Below, one piece after another: positions 42,739 to 62,806 of a stretch of DNA of 64,000 nt. The position numbers were made by a program, and so were the translations under genes. The stretch lies in contig OU696586.1 in assembly GCA_916048095.2 (NCBI GenBank), forward strand, positions 6,459,249-6,523,248, read 5' to 3'. This stretch comes from Sacculina carcini (lineage: Eukaryota; Arthropoda; Thecostraca; Sacculinidae). Numbering within the stretch: the stretch's first letter is position 1; each line of letters opens with the position of its first letter. The notes beneath the pieces were generated by a model. The model worked only from the letters and a program-made list of their open reading frames with translations. It did no database searches and was not told the origin of the DNA.

Positions 42739-43216
42739 TTGTCATGTTATTTACGTCCATTGTTATAGCTGCATGTGTTTAGTTTTAGAGTACAATCGGT
42801 TTGCCTGTGTGTTCGCGACTGCAGGCTCGTGTTTGACCTGTGACGCACGTGGGTCATTGACCGCGCGTCTCTGTATGTATGCACGTGTGCAGAGCAAGTG
42901 ACCAGTAACTTGTACAGTCGTGTCAGAGCTTGTCCTGGTTGGGGTCGTGTTGAACGTAGCGCTTACTGCCTAATACACTGTGTGTGTGCGACTTTCCTCA
43001 CATTTCCGTGGCTTCATCACCACATGTTCTTACAATGTTTCATGTACTGTGTGCTTCATGTACAATGTTTCCTCTATTAATTTGTGTAAAAGCAGCGGCG
43101 AGTACCATCTCGCATTGCACACACTATTGTATATATTTGTTTTATGTGTGTAATACATCATTTATGTTATGCAGCGCGTATGTGATTTATGCAACGTTTT
43201 GTGTATTGTTTGTAGC
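42739..43216. other. No gene recognised
   Basis: No clear feature; this may include untranslated sequence of LINE D or of the next LINE fragment. Confidence 0.4.
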
Positions 43217-44040
43217 GCGTTGCTGTGTACAAATATATAACTCCAGACGGAACCATCATACACCAAAGCAGCCAGGTACAAGATATCGGCGTTGTAATGT
43301 GCGACAGTGCTGATATCAGTCTAAACATTGACAAGGTGGTGAAGAAAGCTAGACACACCGTCGGGTGGATACTGAGAAGTTTCAGATCAAGAGAAACCGG
43401 AGTGATGCTGACCTTGTACAATACTATGGTACTTCCACTACTGGAGTACTGTAACCAACTTTCACTACTTTCACAACTTCCACTACTGGAGTACTGTAAC
43501 CAACTTTGGTGACCTACCAGCATAGGAGAAATAAGAAAACTAGAATCAGTCCAAAAAACATTTACCTCAAGATAGAGGGAACGAAAAATTTGAACTACTG
43601 GGAAAGACTCCGTATTTAAAACTCTACTCACTCGAACGAAGAGAACGTTTCATCATAACATAGACTTGGAAAATAATAAAACGATTGGTCCCGAACTTTG
43701 ACAAAGCTTTTGCTATTAGAACCACCGACAGTGGCAGAAGAGGAATCCTAGCTACCATACCACCGATTTCCAGGACCTGGACCAAGATTCAAAACATTAA
43801 AGAGAGTTCCATCGTATGAATCGGTCCAAGGCTTTTCAACTGTATACCTCATAAACTACGATGCGATACATACACTCATGATGCCTTAAAAAGAGATGGA
43901 TAAGCTCCTACAGATCGTCCAGGACAAACCGTCTCTACCGCACCACCACCAAACCACCGTGGGAAACAGCGTGCTACACCGTGTAACACCGGCTCACCGA
44001 GGGTGACGCTCCAGCGCAACCTAGGATATTTACATCCTAA
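43217..44040 (+). pseudogene. LINE E, RT thumb and C-terminal fragment
   Basis: GVVMCDSADISLNIDKVVKK, then TVGWILRSFRSRETGVMLTL and NTMVLPLLEYCNQLW match the RT thumb of non-LTR elements. Further degraded pieces to 44040 fit the conserved tail (lines like SLERRERFIII and a final PRLFN-type stretch). A 37-base direct duplication around 'ccactactggagtactg' (43434-43508) lengthens the region. Confidence 0.75.
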
Positions 44041-44064
44041 ACAACACTACAGGAAACTACAGTT

Positions 44065-44104
44065 GTGTGTGTGTGTGTGTGTGCGTGTGTGTGTGTGTGT
44101 GTGT
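44065..44104. repeat. (TG)n microsatellite
   Basis: TG run with one CG interruption. Confidence 0.95.
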
Positions 44105-44180
44105 GAATACATTTGTGAATGATTCGACTTGCGTGACTGTGGTCGCTCTTCTATATTGTTTCTAGTTAAATAATGTGAAA

Positions 44181-44335
44181 TGTCTAAGTGACAGCTGCTA
44201 CACGGGAAGAAGCCGAAGCTTATGGCTTGATTCTGGACTATAGAATTCGCCCAATTGAATTCTGCTCCGCCGGGATTCGAACCACGGTCCTCCCGCTTGT
44301 GAGGCCGGTGTGCTAACCACTACACCACGGAGTTC
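44181..44335 (-). mobile_element. tRNA-Val-derived SINE, copy 4, internally deleted
   Basis: On the minus strand it has a complete tRNA-like head ('actccgtggtgtagtggtta', B box 'ggttcgaatccc') and the 3' part 'cttcggcttcttcccgtg'. About 160 bases of the body are missing. Confidence 0.88.
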
Positions 44336-44414
44336 CGCAAATGTGGTTGGGTTTTTGGGTGTTGCATGGTTTATGCATGTGATCACATACTAATTACGCT
44401 CGTTTTTCTCAAAC

Positions 44415-44525
44415 TACCTATAGCTTTTGGGTGCTTCTAGTACATGAAGCCACCGCATGGTGCCAGTCGTGCCTGCACTCATCCCATGTCACTGTATTCA
44501 CCCGTAATTAATAATAATAGCGGTT
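44415..44525 (+). repeat. Dispersed repeat with (TAA)n tail, copy of 25625-25727
   Basis: Shared blocks 'cttttgggtgcttc', 'gcctgcactcatcccatg' and 'gtaattaataataat'. Confidence 0.75.
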
Positions 44526-45150
44526 GTTGGCAGTCCATACACACGTCGTATTCAGTGTTGACTGCACAAGCTATAATGCGCAAACGTCAGCATTTCGTCA
44601 ACACTTATACTGCACAGCTCGAATTTTCATTAAATGAGAAAATGCTCAATTCGCGCGCATATTTCACCAATGATCATCGTAATATTCGACAAACTATATT
44701 TATATTTTAAAAATTCAGCCGACATAGGACAGTATCAGAAAAAGTCTGATTCACGCACATATTTAAGACATTTTGATGAAAAACGGGCATTTGAAAATGC
44801 GTTGACTAGAGAATGTCCTATGAATTATATTCTATGCATAGGACAATGACCTATACATTCATTGACAATAACGATTGAATACTACGTACATGCATGCGTC
44901 TACCAGTAGATTATCTCGCAGTGGAGGCCCCAAGTGGGGGTTACAGAGACTGAAGTCCTCCAAAAATGTATCATGTTCCACCCCAAAAAATCAACACAGA
45001 TATGTGTTCAGGTCAGCTGAATGCTGAGTCATTAATACTATTATAACTATTAATGCTGTTATTACCGTGCTATTCTAGCACGGTAATAACAGCATTAGTG
45101 GACCCGTGGCATGCATGGCTAAGTATGACCCATGGCTAAGTAACACTTGT

Positions 45151-45474
45151 GGACTCCGTGGTGCAGTTGTTAGCACACCCGCCTCACAAGCGGGAGGTCC
45201 GTGGTTCGAAACCCGGCGGAGCAGAATTTCATTGGGCGAATTCTACAATCCCACAGCCCCTGTCCACCCAGCAGTAAAATGATGGTACCAGATATCAGTC
45301 ATGAGTTGTGCCATGCATTCTGGGGAGGTGGCCCTCTCTAATACGTCTTACGTCCTTGTGGCGCCATAGCGTGGAGAGGGTCGGTTCTGCGGTGGCAGAG
45401 AGCTGCACGGGACACGCCTGTGTGTTCATAAGCTTCGGCTTCTTCCCGTGTAGCCGCTGCCACTTAGGCATTTA
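45151..45474 (+). mobile_element. tRNA-Val-derived SINE, copy 5
   Basis: Nearly identical to copy 3 in the tRNA-like head (CAC anticodon loop, B box 'ggttcgaaaccc') and through the body to 'cacttaggcattta'. It is the best-preserved copy in the window, together with copy 3. Confidence 0.92.
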
Positions 45475-47862
45475 TCTAGAATAGCAATGATGCGTGCTGA
45501 GATGAAACAAACATGTTCAATATCAACTGGTGCACATGTGTTATAATACACCGTGAACTAAACTAAACACACGCGCACACAAATATATGCGAACTCACAC
45601 AAATACACACATGCTCGCACAAACACGCATATGCGCATATATTTCGGTGACAGTGGGGCGAATTGGCTCACCTTTGATGGACACTGGCCTGGCGTTGACT
45701 TTTTTCTTAGCCACAACGGGAATGTTTTTATGCCAAGGTGAGTCTAATTTGCCTCCACAACTCTCCTGCACATACACATACATATGCACACATATAACAT
45801 ACACATGCTCACTCATGCATATAAGTTGTGTGTGAAATACATGTGAACATGCATGCAATGACGGTGCTAAACACTTGTTTATCATGTCTGTGCGAAATTG
45901 CAACTGATGAGGTTTGAAACATTTCTGGAGAGAAAATCAGTTCATCTTTATCCTCCCTATGTTCCCATATGGGAACAATTGAATTATGATGTTTTAATAC
46001 CCTTTAATAGTATTTTTACGAATATATTCCTAAAGCCATTGTTCCGATGGAAGAGAAAACGTGTAATTACCAGACAAAAAATTACGAATATGCAATGAAT
46101 AATTTATGCGTCATAATTATTCAAACCTTACCATTTTTCATTTTCTGTAGCTCATATATTGACGAGCCTAATTTGACTACTGGTCCTATTCTGTTTTTCT
46201 TAATGTTACACATTTATTAACAAGATTATGACGATTGTACTGATGTAGAGATTACATTATATCAAAAATTCACTTTGTCAGAGCAAGAGAAAGTGTGATT
46301 CTTCCATATGGAAGCAATTGAGTTTAAAGGACAAACAGGTACATAAATTTGTCATCATAGGACATGCGCCCGTTTTGCTCGCTCACGAGAATAAAGTGAC
46401 AAATTACATTATTTTGACTGCATAATGCCTTTCATATACAGTTTTCATTAGTGTTGATCAATTATGCGTGTATTGAGGTAATATGTCACGTTTTGTTAGG
46501 CGTCTAGACTCCAGAAGGGACACCGAATCCGAGAAAAATCGCTATTTTACCCGCAGAAAATAGACATTGTGATAATGATACTGATACTGAGAATAATCAC
46601 GCTGCCATGGTGAAGTATGAGGAAGCATTCGAGCCAGCCGGACATCTTCACGAGAACAACATAACACCGGCCACATGTTCAACATCGAGACCAGGCAAAC
46701 ACTCGACAACTACAGGAGCTATACGTGTTGAAGAGCAGTGTGAATTTCACCCCAGCTTGTCAGACCGATCGCCATTTCTTATGCAAAGTGCATTTTCTCC
46801 AGACCAATGGTGAACATGACATTGAGTCAGACCAGTTTGTGTCACAAGAGACACGGACACAGTAGATCTCAGAAAGCATATACATATCAAGCCATTTCTA
46901 ACAAGTCCTTTCTAACATGTATCTGGATGTCATAGTGCCAGAGCAAAAACACAGTACATTTACACAGTGCAGTCAAGCCGCCTATTGATATACGCTATCT
47001 ACTATTGATATACGCTATACGCCTATTGATATACGCAAATTCAATAGCAATATCAGATATCATTGCCCCAAATGCTTGCTTTCACTGCAGCACGATAAGA
47101 AAACTGTATGTGCGCACATTAACCATACAAACTTAGCTTGAATTTGTGAATTTCTGTTATATAATTTTCTTGTTCGATTTATTTCAACATACACATACAG
47201 GGACTGCAAATTCTGAATTATCTATTTGAATTAAAATTTAGTAGATAGACACGATAATAAGCACAAAATTTGTACAAAAGTAAGCACAGTGTTGAGCGAA
47301 AATTGTAACTTTCTGTCATATAATGTCAAATATTTATGTCATGTTTTCTGATCCCGTATGGGAACATGCCTGTAACTCAAGAAATATTTGAGGAAATCTA
47401 ATGATTCTTTAGGGAATATACTATGCGATGCAAAAACATAATCAACAAACGTTAATACTTCTATTTCAAGTCTCACTATACGGGGGTAAAATCAGCACTG
47501 ACGGCCAGACCTTGTACTTGACAATATGTGACTCGGACGAAATGTGTTTCAGAAATTGTTTGGCGTTGGAGAACAGCAGATTGCACACCACACACACATG
47601 ATCAGATGGGTCGCGGAAATATATGTCCGTGTCTTCGGCATCAACGTTCTGTCAAACACACACAAACACGCACACACACCCGCATATATACGTACAAATA
47701 GAAACATGTCCCTATTACAGAATATAATACCCATAGTATATACAAATTTCATATGTTCAACACTGGTCGTCGAATTATAAATCAGCTAGGTATAAGACGC
47801 TGAACAGTGAAATTCAAGCTTGTCATGACACACACACACGCGCTTGACTAGTGCTGTTTTGA
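45475..47862. other. No gene recognised; possible decayed DNA-transposon segment
   Basis: Three palindromic words, 'gttcccatatgggaac' (45961-45976), 'cttccatatggaag' (46300-46313) and 'tgatcccgtatgggaac' (47349-47365), occur here. A short start, MSRFVRRLDSRRDTESEKNR (from 46483), and an acidic open frame at 46607-46813 lie between. This arrangement resembles a degraded piggyBac-like element, but no TTAA-flanked ends were found. Confidence 0.35.
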
Positions 47863-56154
<8,292 letters not shown>

Positions 56155-57160
56155 ATTTATGTCAATTACGTTATGTGCGACGTTGTGTGCCCCGCAGCGG
56201 CGATTATGCGTAAACGTCAGGATAACAAGATCACAGCACAAGAATACAAATGGTGACGTATGGAATGAGTTTTATCCTCAATAAAATCCTACTACATCTC
56301 CAAACTCAAACCACAATTAAAATACAACACAATAACCCAATACAGAACCCGAAATAATATGCAACCCGATAACGACACGAGACGAAAAATAGAGACGGAA
56401 GTTATGCGCCGTATACGTATTTTTCCTTAAAATGGCAGAGGTTGTTCGAGAATTGACAATTTCACCTATATGATGTTCGTAGGTATGTTTCGTTTTAGTT
56501 GGCTATTTGTCCGCGTTGTTTTGGTGCTTATTCGTAAATGACACGATAACCTTGGGTTGATTCCTGCTGCGACTTTGCCATTTTTGGGATTGGTTGTGCT
56601 AGTCGAATTTCTTGATTGAGTGTTGAAGGAAAATCCGACCATTGAACAGGTCTATTGTCAACGATGACAATTATCAACTGGGAACAACCGAACACATTCA
56701 AAGCAAACACGACCAAAGCAACACAATAATCATATGACAGCAGGGGCTTTAAGACAACTAACGAACGTAGACGCACAATTATTGATTGAGTGTTGCTCGG
56801 ATGTAGTATTGATTGTTTAATAACGGTGAAACCCAAAGGTACTGTAAACGTATATTGTAAAAATAGGCAAGCACTTGAAAATACATAGAATTGGTAAGCG
56901 ACACACGAACGCAACACCACCGACAACGTCTATAACCACACTGCCTCATAACCTTTTCGCCATGCCTCTCAAGGTCAGTAGCCGAAACACCAACATACAT
57001 CCACGCACTCATACACAGCCTACACGCGTCCTTGTCTTCAGTCAATACAGTTCACTTGAACACTCATACGCGCATACATACACGCACAGGCACGTACATA
57101 TATGCATATATAATCGGAAAATCAGAACGCTCAAAACCACACGCCCACCTGATCTTAAGA
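56155..57160. other. Upstream region of the nine-exon gene, no gene recognised
   Basis: The first 100 bases are GC-richer and probably hold the 5'UTR and promoter of the minus-strand gene, but no TATA box stands out. The rest is AT-rich with a short CA tract near 57060-57110. Confidence 0.5.
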
Positions 57161-58441
57161 TCACATGTCAACATGATAGTCCTGCAGACTCCTAGGGTTT
57201 CTCCGGTTTATTTCGGGACAACGCCGCTCTCCATTCCCCTCGGATTGTTCGGCTTCACCGTCGCCACAATTGTCTCGTTCCTCCACTTCGACAGGTTCCC
57301 GCGGTACGACAATACTGACGTCAAGGACGTGTCTTGGCATTCCATCCACCGACACGTTTGCTGAGGTCACACCAGTAACAGTACCTCTACTCCATTTTGG
57401 TGTGCACCGAGCCATCGCCGGCTTTACCCACACATCATCACAAATGGTTAATGAATGCGACGTACTTCCATCGTACGGACGCTTAACCGTCGCCGGGTGT
57501 CTCCAATCGTACTTGAAAATGGACTTTTGTGGCACGGTGTCATGTCTCCGACCAGTTTTTGGCGACATGCTGTACCATTACACGGCCTCTAGCGGACTCA
57601 CGCTGCCTCTCTCAGCAATAGTCTTTATTCTTCTGTGGTTCCGCTCCACAATTCGTTGCCATTTGGTCTGTATGCCTGCCCTGAACCAGCTAGCGACATT
57701 CCACCTCTCGAGCATCTGTCTCATCTGTTCGGATTTGAACGACGTAAAATTATCCATCATCACTTACTGTACTGACCCTCTCTCCAAAAACAACTCGTTG
57801 ATGTGCTTCACGATAAATTATGCAGACTCATTTGCAAGCTCCTTCCAAATGGCAAGTCGGCCTGGCCCACAGTCCATGACCGTCAAATATGTACCGCCTC
57901 TAAAATGAGTCACACCTATGGCAATTCGACTCCACGTCGCTTCCACGCCAATATGGCCTGCATCATGCTGCACGGGGACTGGGTCAGTGGAATGACAGCG
58001 TCCACATTGCCGAACCACCCGATGCACATAATTTCTCATCACATTTGTTTCACTTTCCTCGCCAAGTAAAGCGACCGATCAACACCAACGTGGTGCATGT
58101 GGTGCAGCTCTTTCAAGCTGACAGCGCCAACATGTCTTGCTGTCTCCTCGTTATCGCTCTGGTAGGATCCCGCTGCCACGGTCCACTCACGTTTTACTCA
58201 AGTTAGCTCGTCGGCTTTGTTATTGGGCGGCTGAACCAGTTGTATGTTGACATGTCGATGTCGATGTTGACATCTCGATGACATTTTTCAGCGTTCCCAA
58301 TCGACGCTTGACAATCATTTCCGCAGCACCTTGGGTGCTAATTTTTCTTTCCTCTGTAAGAGATCGGTGTATCCATCCGTAGACGGTGGCTGAATCTGTC
58401 ATGGGTGTTATCTGTAACGTGTAGTCCGGTTTATTGCACAT
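57161..58441 (-). pseudogene. Gypsy-type pol remnant: RNase H end and integrase
   Basis: On the minus strand: a segment before integrase (DSATVYGWIHRSLTEERKIS, 58220-58441), the zinc part and core start (VRQCGRCHSTDP, then THFRGGTYLTVMDCGPGRLA with the first Asp, 57818-58042), LMDNFTSFKSEQM-type second Asp, and IVERNHRRIKTIAERGSVSP with the catalytic Glu (57578-57763). Then the C-terminal domain (DDVWVKPAMARCTPKWSRG, 57161-57568). Frames change between segments. It is of a different family from the element at 62.8 kb. Confidence 0.85.
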
Positions 58442-58699
58442 ACATGACTGACTATTTATACATACAATACTGACATAGATGGCTGCAGATGCACAGGATC
58501 GGGTTGCAATAGAGTTCTATGAATGAGCCTGTCACACTCTACACTCTCTGACATGACGCCATACGGTACAGCACTTACACACACTTCACATCTCCTCTTC
58601 CCCCAAAAAATACATATGTTCACAATATTTCATGTGACAAGTTGCAAAAAAATACAGGAAATGAATCACGCAAACATTGGTTTAACAAACATAATCATC

Positions 58700-60010
58700 A
58701 AGGTACGCTGGACGCCTGGTCTGACGCGACGATCTTCGCCGTGCCGCGGTCGCCAACGGCCGCACCCCAGCGGTCTCAGGCTTCCGCGGCCCAAGGCGGC
58801 CGCTCCCCAGCAGCCTGAAAAGGCTTCTGAGCGGCGACCTCAGCAGGTCACCGATCGGCCGACGGACCGTGCTGGCAAATCGGCAGCGATGCCGGTTAGT
58901 CAGGGCGGCAAAAAACCGGCCGCTCAACAGGCTTCCAAGCCAGCAGAGCGGTCTACTCTGAGCCGGAGGAAATCCGGAGACTGGACGGTGGTTCAACGCA
59001 AGAGCCGCCGTTCAGTCAAGTCAGCCTCGCCGAGGAGTGACCGGCGATCATCTCCCGGTCACAAAGCGAGCGCGGTCCCTGCTTCTCCGCGCTCGGCGGC
59101 TGCTAGCGCCCCGCCTTCCGCACACGACGGAGCGACTCCCATTACTGCCATGGAGGTGGAGAGTTACTCTAAGCGGAAGCTCTCGGCCTCTCCAAGTGGG
59201 TCCCCACCTGACGCGGAGAGAGGACGATCGGTCAAGCGATGCTATTAGGTACCTGTGCTACCTGTTTTTTAGTGTATATGTGCCTTTTTAACTGGAGTAT
59301 TTATTTGTATTTTATTGTATTATATTTATTTTTATGTCCAATTTACAATGGAATATTAGAGGTATTAGACCGAATTTTAATGATTTACTGCATATTTTAC
59401 ACTCCCGACAACCATCGATTTTAGCAATACAGGAGACTGAGCTTTTAACTTTTTCGTATTTTATTATTCAGGGTTTCAATGTTTTTAGATATGATAATGC
59501 CAGCTCGACTATAGCACATGGCGGGGTTATGCCGGCTGTTCGCACCAGTGTACCCTGTCGCCGCCTGCATATTTAGTCAGATTTGCAGGTGGTTGCGGTC
59601 CGGTGCTGGCTGGGTGGTAGGGAGGTGAGTGTGTGCTGCCGCCTGGTTGCCCGTTCCCAAGGGCTGACGTCGAGTTTTTAATCAACTCACCCCCTTTTTA
59701 TGTTTTAGGCGATTTTAATGCTCACAACCCTTTTTGGTTTGGTGCACACAGGTGCACTTTTTGGTGCACACAGGCACATATACGCATTGCACTATGCCAT
59801 CGGGAAGAATGTCCGCTCTGGACCTCAGTCTGTGCAGTCCCAGTCTGCAGGCATCCACGAGCTGGACCGTTGAGAACAGTCTGTATGGGAGTGACCACTT
59901 CCCTATATGGATCTGTCTCAATGAGGTACCTAGGTTGGGAACACGACCACCGAGATGGAATTTCAAACGAGCTGATTGGGTCCGCTATGATTGTTTATGA
60001 TGATCTATGA
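58700..60010 (+). pseudogene. LINE F: ORF1 C-terminus and endonuclease, 3'-truncated
   Basis: The open frame to 59248 is an Arg/Ser/Pro-rich ORF1 C-terminus (GDWTVVQRKSRRSVK). After about 85 AT-rich bases comes the AP endonuclease: LQWNIRGIRPNFNDLLHILH, PSILAIQETELL, then with frameshifts FYVLGDFNAHNPFWFG, SALDLSLCSPSLQASTSW and GSDHFPIWICL, followed by PPRWNFKRADWVRYD. The style matches RNase H-bearing/Jockey-like LINEs, and it could be the 5' part of the LINE C family. GC is much higher in ORF1 than downstream. Confidence 0.82.
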
Positions 60011-60640
60011 TGACACCCACGCACCAACATCAGAGAGTGGCAAAGGTGTCAAGGAATGAGTCACGGGATCAAAGGAAATATCGAGATGTTTACGTAGAGA
60101 AGAGCTAAAGTATCGATACGTGAGCGAGGTGATATGAGAAGAGAACGAGTTATACAATCGAGGAGCGTGGAACTTGAACGATTTAGTAGACCAGGCAAAT
60201 TCATTGAGGGCGCGAGGCCAGCACAGAGGAGCAGAATGACGTGAAGTGGGGTTAGAAGATAGATAAAGCAGATTGGATAAATATAAAGGTTGATTAGGAG
60301 CATGTAAGAGTTTGAAGATTATGCAGCAGATTGAAATGAATGCGCGATTTAATAGGAATTGAAACAGAAAAGGAGAAGTATGTCGACATAAGATAAGATG
60401 CAAAACAAAACGACAGGACTGATTTATTACGCGTTGTAGAACTTTTAAAGAAAAAAGAGGACAGCTGAATTGGAGTGAGCTACAGAAGTCGAGTCTGGAG
60501 AAGATAAGAGAATGAACAAGCGTAATCGAAGAAGGCTGATCAAGACAGGGAAGGATGGGATAAAGCGATCGACGAATCAAGCGACAACTGCGAGCAGTAG
60601 AAAGGATATTGGTTGACATCGTGTTCAAGAGGAGGCGACG
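60011..60640 (-). pseudogene. LINE B-related RT C-terminal fragment
   Basis: RLIRRSLYPILPCLDQPSS, LQRVINQSCRFVLHLILCRH, RALNEFAWSTKSFKFHAPRL and SFDPVTHSLTPLP match the C-terminal region of LINE B at 29.3-29.87 kb. It is open over about 200 codons but lacks the RT palm. The 5' side runs into tatg repeats. Its coding end directly abuts LINE F. Confidence 0.82.
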
Positions 60641-60659
60641 CATACGGCCAACGTGAACA

Positions 60660-60860
60660 GCACATTTACATATACAGTCGTACATAAACACACACGCACA
60701 TACAGGCAAACGCAGAGCTGAATAGCGCATACACAGGCGCATGCGCACATCCACACTGGCACATACACGCGCACATACACATACATATACACATACATAT
60801 ACATATACATATACACATACATAGAGCGCATACAAATCCACGCAAACCATACATATGTAC
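60660..60860. repeat. (CA)n/(CATA)n simple sequence
   Basis: Imperfect 'acatatacacatacat' repeats. Open frames here are artefacts. Confidence 0.85.
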
Positions 60861-61153
60861 AGTGTTGTGTTCACGTTGAACATAATGGCTGGCTCTCTTT
60901 AGTGATTCAGGTGGTGAACTCTAGAACTCTGAAGTTAATGTTTGATAGAAGCCCGTGTCCATCCTAAGAAAATACGTTAAACTAGATGTGTGTTGTGCGT
61001 TGGATTATATAGATTACAATATAAGATTAACATTTCGTGCTTGTGCGCAGCGTGCAAATTCACACTCATGTTCTGACGGCTGACACTGCTAACTGCACGT
61101 GTCCGGCTCTGTATATTGGTTGTCGTATTTGTTGGTCTCCTCTGTTGTGCATC

Positions 61154-61714
61154 ATGCTGCGGTACAATGGTGGACTGCTGTCCCTGGCGCGGGGTGTGAT
61201 GGAGCACAGTTTCACCTCCACCGCTGTTACCAATTCAGCCTTGAACTGTTTCATCTCTCCACATAAACCGACGGCAAGTTTGACGAGATTCATGGCTTTC
61301 ATGGCAACGACGTCTCGGCCGGGTGGCTTGCTGTGCTCATCGACAGCCGCTCAACTACAGCCGGTACGCTGCATGACATTCGAAACACTTATGCATCGCA
61401 CGCTCAACCACTACAAGCGTCCCAAGCGGCGGCGCATGCCCATCGATGGCCAGCCGCAGATGAAGGGAGTCGTGCTGAGGACGTTGATCAAGAAGCCCAA
61501 GAAACCTAATTCGGCCAACCGCAAGTGCTGCATTGTCCGGCTGGCAAACGGCAAGGAGGTTACAGCGTTCATCCCGGGAGAAGGACATAATCTACAAGAG
61601 CACAATATAGTGTTGGTCTGTAATGGTCGGCTGAAGGACACGCCCGGTGTGAAGGTGCGTTGTATTCGCGGCAAATACGATTTGCCACATGTTATCAAGA
61701 AAGAGGCGAGGTGA
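61154..61714 (+). CDS. MRPS12: Mitochondrial small-subunit ribosomal protein uS12m
   Basis: An intact, intronless 186-residue reading from the ATG at 61154. Residues 1-80 are a Ser/Thr/Arg-rich mitochondrial targeting presequence. The rest is a full S12 protein: [73 protein letters not shown]. The KKPNSA and KDTPGV loops are the decoding-centre loops of S12. The protein sits at the A-site of the 28S mitoribosomal subunit and supports translational fidelity. An in-frame ATG at 61037 would add 39 residues, and later ones at 61199 and 61292 would shorten the presequence. A polyadenylation signal follows 100 bases after the stop. It is the only complete, confidently named host gene here. Confidence 0.95.
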   Translation: MLRYNGGLLSLARGVMEHSFTSTAVTNSALNCFISPHKPTASLTRFMAFMATTSRPGGLLCSSTAAQLQPVRCMTFETLMHRTLNHYKRPKRRRMPIDGQPQMKGVVLRTLIKKPKKPNSANRKCCIVRLANGKEVTAFIPGEGHNLQEHNIVLVCNGRLKDTPGVKVRCIRGKYDLPHVIKKEAR

Positions 61715-61813
61715 CGAGTGCTCAGTCCTGGCGGGTGTTTCATCGATGCTGAATGCATATGTGTGTGTGATATTTTATTCTGAGTTGCTTGATTGTTTTG
61801 CATTGTGGACCGG

Positions 61814-61819
61814 AATAAA
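61814..61819 (+). promoter_or_regulatory. Polyadenylation signal of MRPS12
   Basis: AATAAA 100 bases after the TGA stop, followed by an A-rich then T-rich stretch. Confidence 0.75.
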
Positions 61820-61988
61820 TTGCTAAAAAATATACCCGTTTTCCCTATTTTGGTGTAATAGTTTTCGAGGAACCGATCATAATTCACGATCAAGTTCTTA
61901 ATTATGAGCAAACTGGTAATAATGTTGGTGTTTCGGCATCTTATCATAGGGTATCGATTATCAGGTTGAATAGAGGTCTTTCTATATA

Positions 61989-62125
61989 CAGTGATACCTC
62001 AGCTCACGAACATAATTGGTTCCCAGAAAGTGTGTGCAAGGCGAAAAGTTCGTCTTCCGAACATCCATTTTCCATAAGAAACCATTAAAATGAGAATAAT
62101 CCGTTCCCAGGTCCCCATAAAACAT
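61989..62125. mobile_element. pogo/Tigger-type MITE end
   Basis: Begins 'cagtgatacctcagctcacg' and continues through 'aattggttcc', 'gttcgtcttccgaac' and 'ccataagaaaccatt' to 'aatccgttcccagg'. This is the layout of the terminal region of pogo-like elements found in many animals. No opposite end or TA duplication was identified. Confidence 0.65.
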
Positions 62126-62500
62126 AGTTTTCTACTAAATAAGTCTTGAAACTACACAAAAATGTACCTTATTTTATGCATAATTGTTAGAGTCCTGGTC
62201 ATAATGAAGACAATGTATTATCTGTACTCAGCAATAGAAAGCAACGTATCAACACACAGACTATTTACGACTACACACGCACAGACTCGACTTCAAGATG
62301 CACACGAACATACTGATCAAAAACGACATTCGTTCGTTCGACAACATTCAACGGCATTCGTGGCACGAGTATATTATCATCACGAATGTTATTTCCTGAA
62401 ATTCAAAAACACGTAAACGACAACGGCGTATTAGACTCTCATATTCTTGATAAATCGGGTCGTGACGCACGACCATACATAACCTATCCATTCATCCAAT
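62126..62500. other. No gene recognised
   Basis: A short open frame at 62162-62416 has no recognisable motif. Confidence 0.45.
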
Positions 62501-62806
62501 CGTGACGTTAAACAGCGAGTGGGTGAATGATTCGATTACACAGCAATCAAACTAACTGAAATTGGATTAATGCCGTGAGTTATACTATAATACAATTACA
62601 CACCCATTACTACGTTTATATCATATGATATAATTACATACACAATACTCACAATGAAATGCCGCACACCACCACTAGTGAAACGCACTGTGTAATGACT
62701 GTACAGCGACTGGTCAGGGTCGCTCACCTTGACCCTGGCGCTTATCACTTGGCGCCCTCTAGCGCCCACCGTTTGGACTACGTGCTGAACCAATCGCTAC
62801 TCTACA
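62501..62806 (-). mobile_element. 3' LTR region of the right-edge gypsy element, outer end not fixed
   Basis: On the minus strand a purine tract 'ctgggggga' is followed by 'tgtagagtagcgattgg', the expected polypurine-tract/LTR-start boundary, at 62806. The LTR extends toward lower coordinates, but its end cannot be placed because the other LTR is outside the window. It contains 'gcgctagagggcgcc'. Confidence 0.65.
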
